Position numbers and translations under genes: made by a program. This document shows positions 5,558 to 7,545 of a stretch of 7,545 bases of DNA, one piece after another; within the stretch, counting starts at the first letter, position 1, and the number at the start of each line of letters is the position of its first letter. Source of the stretch: Lachnospiraceae bacterium (GTDB lineage Bacteria > Bacillota > Clostridia > Lachnospirales > Lachnospiraceae); NCBI GenBank assembly GCA_024691145.1, contig JAILNW010000155.1:1-7545 (forward strand). The letters are read 5' to 3'. The notes beneath the pieces are model-generated. The model was not told where the DNA came from and did no database searches. It saw only the letters and a program-made list of their open reading frames with translations.

Positions 5558-6268
5558 ATGAAAGAAAAACTTAAACAACATATACAATCATTATTATTAT
5601 TTGTTATTATATTAATTGTTACCATTCTTGTAAGGGAGAATGAACAGCAACAGCAGCAGCAAAGTGTTTTGTTAGAAAATGCAGCAAATTTTACTCAAAA
5701 TGAAATAACAGAACCATACATAGAACTAAATAATAATATTCCGCAATTTGATAAAAAGGACAAGAAAACAGAGGCATTTGAAATATATAGTGAACTAGAT
5801 GAACTTGGAAGATGTCAGCTGGCATATGCAAATATCTGCAAAGAACTTATGCCTGATGACGAAAGAGAAAGTATTGGAAGTGTAAAACCAACGGGATGGA
5901 AAACAAAAAAATACAAATGTGTAGAAGGAAGATATCTTTATAACAGATGCCATCTTATAGGATTTCAGCTGGCAGGAGAAAATGCCAATAAGTTAAATCT
6001 TATAACAGGAACAAGATATCTTAATGTTACAGGCATGCTTCCATTTGAAAATATGGTGGCAGACTATGTAAAAGAGTATGATAACCATGTCTTGTACAGG
6101 GTAACACCTTATTTTGAAGGAGAAGAACTTGTGGCAAGGGGAGTCCAGATGGAGGGATATTCTGTAGAAGATAATGGAGAAGGAATATCATTTAATGTTT
6201 TTGTTTATAATATACAGCCTGGTGTAGAGATAGATTATGCAACAGGAAAAAGTCATTTATACAAATGA
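5558..6268 (+). CDS. Membrane-anchored DNA/RNA non-specific endonuclease (beta-beta-alpha-metal, EndA-like)
   Basis: The product is 236 residues. A short basic N-terminus and one hydrophobic segment (about 11-25) act as an uncleaved anchor or signal peptide, placing the enzyme outside the membrane. A run of six Gln (30-35) begins a polar stalk (to about 70). The nuclease domain carries LYNRCHLIGFQLAGEN, with H132 as the expected general base. In LITGTRYLN, N156 is the likely magnesium ligand; MLPFENMVADY follows, with E164 where Serratia nuclease has a helper Glu. The classical DRGH motif reads NRCH here, a variant I recall from Lachnospiraceae homologues. The family cuts single- and double-stranded DNA and often RNA; EndA degrades one strand during DNA uptake. 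The role here (nutrient scavenging, competence or other) is not shown. AGGGGG (5543-5548) lies 9 bases before the ATG; the ATG at 5551 opens only a short out-of-frame peptide. No clear promoter lies between the terminator and this gene. Confidence 0.9.
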   Translation: MKEKLKQHIQSLLLFVIILIVTILVRENEQQQQQQSVLLENAANFTQNEITEPYIELNNNIPQFDKKDKKTEAFEIYSELDELGRCQLAYANICKELMPDDERESIGSVKPTGWKTKKYKCVEGRYLYNRCHLIGFQLAGENANKLNLITGTRYLNVTGMLPFENMVADYVKEYDNHVLYRVTPYFEGEELVARGVQMEGYSVEDNGEGISFNVFVYNIQPGVEIDYATGKSHLYK

Positions 6269-6297
6269 TTGTAAAAAAATGTAAAATATGTTATTAT
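6269..6297 (+). promoter_or_regulatory. Sigma-A type promoter of the REC/HD-GYP gene
   Basis: TTGTAA (6269-6274) and TATTAT (6292-6297) are separated by 17 bp, and TG at 6289-6290 gives an extended -10. The -35 begins on the base after the nuclease stop codon. Initiation would be near 6304, inside the inverted repeat at 6300-6321. Confidence 0.65.
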
Positions 6298-6299
6298 TA

Positions 6300-6321
6300 A
6301 TATGTATATTTGTATACATAT
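6300..6321. promoter_or_regulatory. 22-bp inverted repeat at the transcription start of the REC/HD-GYP gene (possible operator)
   Basis: ATATGTATA (6300-6308) and TATACATAT (6313-6321) are perfect 9-bp inverted arms around TTTG. The repeat begins 3 bases after the -10 and overlaps the expected start site, a common operator position. It could instead be a weak 5' leader hairpin, and AT-rich palindromes arise easily by chance in this sequence. Confidence 0.45.
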
Positions 6322-6354
6322 ATTTAATGGAAACAATGCAACGGAGGATATTTT

Positions 6355-7437
6355 ATGACAAAAACAATTCTTATAGTAGATGATGATTTTTCGATATTAA
6401 AACTGGCAAAGGGAATTTTGTCAGATGAATATAAAGTTATAACTGTAAATTCAGGAGAACAGGCCTTTGAATATCTTGCAAAAAAGAGACCGGACCTTAT
6501 ACTTCTTGATATGCTTATGCCTGGTATGAATGGTATAGATGTTATGAAGAAACTTAAAGAAGATGAGGAATTAGCAAAGATACCTGTTGTATTTCTTACA
6601 TCAGACAGAAGTGTGCAGACGGAAGTTACATGCTTTAAAGATGGTGCAGTAGAGTTTATAGGAAAGCCTTTTGTTGCAGAGGTTGTTAAAACGAGAATAA
6701 AGAGACTTCTTGAACTTGAAGGATATAAGAAGAATCTTGAAAGTTTAATTGATGAACAGACCACAAAGATAGTTGAAAACCAGACTAAGGTTATGGAGAT
6801 GCAGGATGAGGTTTTAAAGATACAAAGAGAAGTCATTGCAAGCATGGCCAGTCTTATAGAAGGAAGAGACGGAGATACAGGAGAACATGTAAAAAGAACA
6901 AATCAGTATGTAAGGCTTATTGCAGAAGAATTAAGTAAAAAGGGTCTTTATAAAGACATTTTAAATGACCAGTATATAGAACACCTTTCAAAGGCCTCTG
7001 CATTGCATGATATAGGAAAGATAACTACTCCAGATGATATTTTAAGAAAACCAGGAAAGTTAACAGAAGAAGAGTTTGAAATCATGAAAAAGCATGCTGA
7101 AGAAGGCGGAAAGATAATTAAAAGTACCATGAGTTATATTGAAGAGAACGAGTATGTAGATATTGCTTATGATGTTGCTGTTTATCATCATGAGAAATGG
7201 AATGGAAAAGGATATCCAGAAGGACTTAGGGAAACAGAAATACCTCTTGGTGCAAGAATAATGGCTGTTGCAGATGTTTTTGACGCACTTACATCGGAAA
7301 GATGTTATAAGAAACCTGTGGGAATTGATGAAGCCTTTGATATAATAAGGGATTCTGCAGGAACTCATTTTGACAAAGATATAGTAGATGTATTTATGGA
7401 ACTGAAGCCTGAGGTAAGAAAAATATTAGGTGAGTAA
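6355..7437 (+). CDS. Response regulator with HD-GYP domain (predicted cyclic di-GMP phosphodiesterase)
   Basis: The protein is a phosphorylation-controlled enzyme expected to hydrolyse cyclic di-GMP in the cytoplasm. The 360 residues hold a REC domain (1-120) with acidic pocket D9-D11, phospho-acceptor D52 in LLDMLMPGMNG, T82 and K104 in GKPF. A probable coiled-coil linker follows (about 122-162), then an HD-GYP domain (about 163-358). The metal-ligand set is complete: TGEHVKR (H178), ALHDIGK (H218, D219, K222), H247, YHHE (H278, H279), GKGYP (286-288) and D307. An acidic D174 sits four residues before H178, where three-metal HD-GYP enzymes have a Glu ligand. GGAGG (6343-6347) is 7 bases before the ATG. 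The gene has its own promoter and ends with three consecutive in-frame stops (TAA TAA TAG). No DNA-binding domain is present, so output is enzymatic. The cognate kinase is not identified. Some HD-GYP proteins bind rather than cleave, or prefer cGAMP. Confidence 0.95.
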   Translation: MTKTILIVDDDFSILKLAKGILSDEYKVITVNSGEQAFEYLAKKRPDLILLDMLMPGMNGIDVMKKLKEDEELAKIPVVFLTSDRSVQTEVTCFKDGAVEFIGKPFVAEVVKTRIKRLLELEGYKKNLESLIDEQTTKIVENQTKVMEMQDEVLKIQREVIASMASLIEGRDGDTGEHVKRTNQYVRLIAEELSKKGLYKDILNDQYIEHLSKASALHDIGKITTPDDILRKPGKLTEEEFEIMKKHAEEGGKIIKSTMSYIEENEYVDIAYDVAVYHHEKWNGKGYPEGLRETEIPLGARIMAVADVFDALTSERCYKKPVGIDEAFDIIRDSAGTHFDKDIVDVFMELKPEVRKILGE

Positions 7438-7452
7438 TAATAGAGGTGGCAT

Positions 7453-7545
7453 ATGAATAGTAAATTTGAAATAGAAGTTATAAAATCTCTTTTATTTAAA
7501 TCAAACAAACAAAGCTGTAATGTGACATTTATCAAATCATATGGA
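7453..7545 (+). CDS. Start of an unrecognised gene (3' end outside the window)
   Basis: An ATG at 7453 follows GAGGTGG (7443-7449) at a short but workable distance and opens a frame that stays open for 31 codons to the window edge, reading MNSKFEIEVIKSLLFK and onward. It begins 15 bases after the REC/HD-GYP stop, so it is probably co-transcribed and could be a signalling partner such as a kinase. Thirty-one residues are too few to assign a family. Confidence 0.6.
   Translation, partial: MNSKFEIEVIKSLLFKSNKQSCNVTFIKSYG

Noticed and set aside
5551..5574. Upstream ATG at 5551 as the nuclease start or a leader peptide
   Set aside because: It is out of frame with the nuclease, stops after seven codons, and is only 2 bases from the Shine-Dalgarno.
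6324..6845. A 173-codon minus-strand open frame
   Set aside because: It is antisense to the REC domain, whose conserved residues are complete on the + strand; its Ser/Ile/Phe-rich translation looks like a shadow frame.

Overview
The window looks like chromosome of a low-GC Gram-positive anaerobe of the Clostridia, most likely family Lachnospiraceae. This rests on the AT-rich sequence, purine-rich Shine-Dalgarno sites (AAGGAG, GAGGAG, GGAGG), an RluF-type pseudouridine synthase, a MetA-family homoserine acyltransferase of the acetyl-CoA type, an ECF S component without its own ATPases, and a stand-alone REC/HD-GYP regulator. The family guess comes from remembered similarity, not a search; a genus such as Lachnospira would be speculation. 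All recognised genes are on the + strand.

Layout. (1) 1-396 is the 3' end of an unrecognised, probably exported protein with a Pro/Thr-rich tail, followed by a terminator hairpin (409-443). (2) 444-632 is a non-coding element of nested hairpins, bounded by 13-bp imperfect terminal inverted repeats and an exact 9-bp direct repeat (435-443 and 633-641). It looks like a miniature transposable element (MITE) inserted in the T-run of the terminator. (3) An extended -10 promoter (651-678) starts a five-gene unit: rluF (23S rRNA pseudouridine synthase), ligA (NAD-dependent DNA ligase), metA (homoserine O-acetyltransferase), a DUF4430-like lipoprotein and an ECF-type S component. A strong terminator closes it at 5501-5527. 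(4) A membrane-anchored beta-beta-alpha-metal nuclease (5558-6268). (5) A second promoter with a 22-bp inverted repeat next to it drives a response regulator with an HD-GYP phosphodiesterase domain. The start of a further gene (7453 to the edge) follows 15 bases downstream.

How the genes may work together. rluF and ligA are housekeeping genes. The last three genes of that operon suggest a nutritional theme: MetA activates homoserine for homocysteine and methionine synthesis, and the lipoprotein plus S component look like a capture-and-uptake pair. Because DUF4430 resembles the C-terminal domain of transcobalamins and methionine synthase MetH needs cobalamin, a corrinoid-uptake role is a reasonable but unproven hypothesis. 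The HD-GYP regulator probably degrades cyclic di-GMP in response to phosphorylation, and the gene after it may be its signalling partner, but too little of that gene is present to tell.

No clearly new defence or mobile gene system is visible. The most novel-looking items are the MITE-like element and the metA / DUF4430 lipoprotein / S-component cluster.
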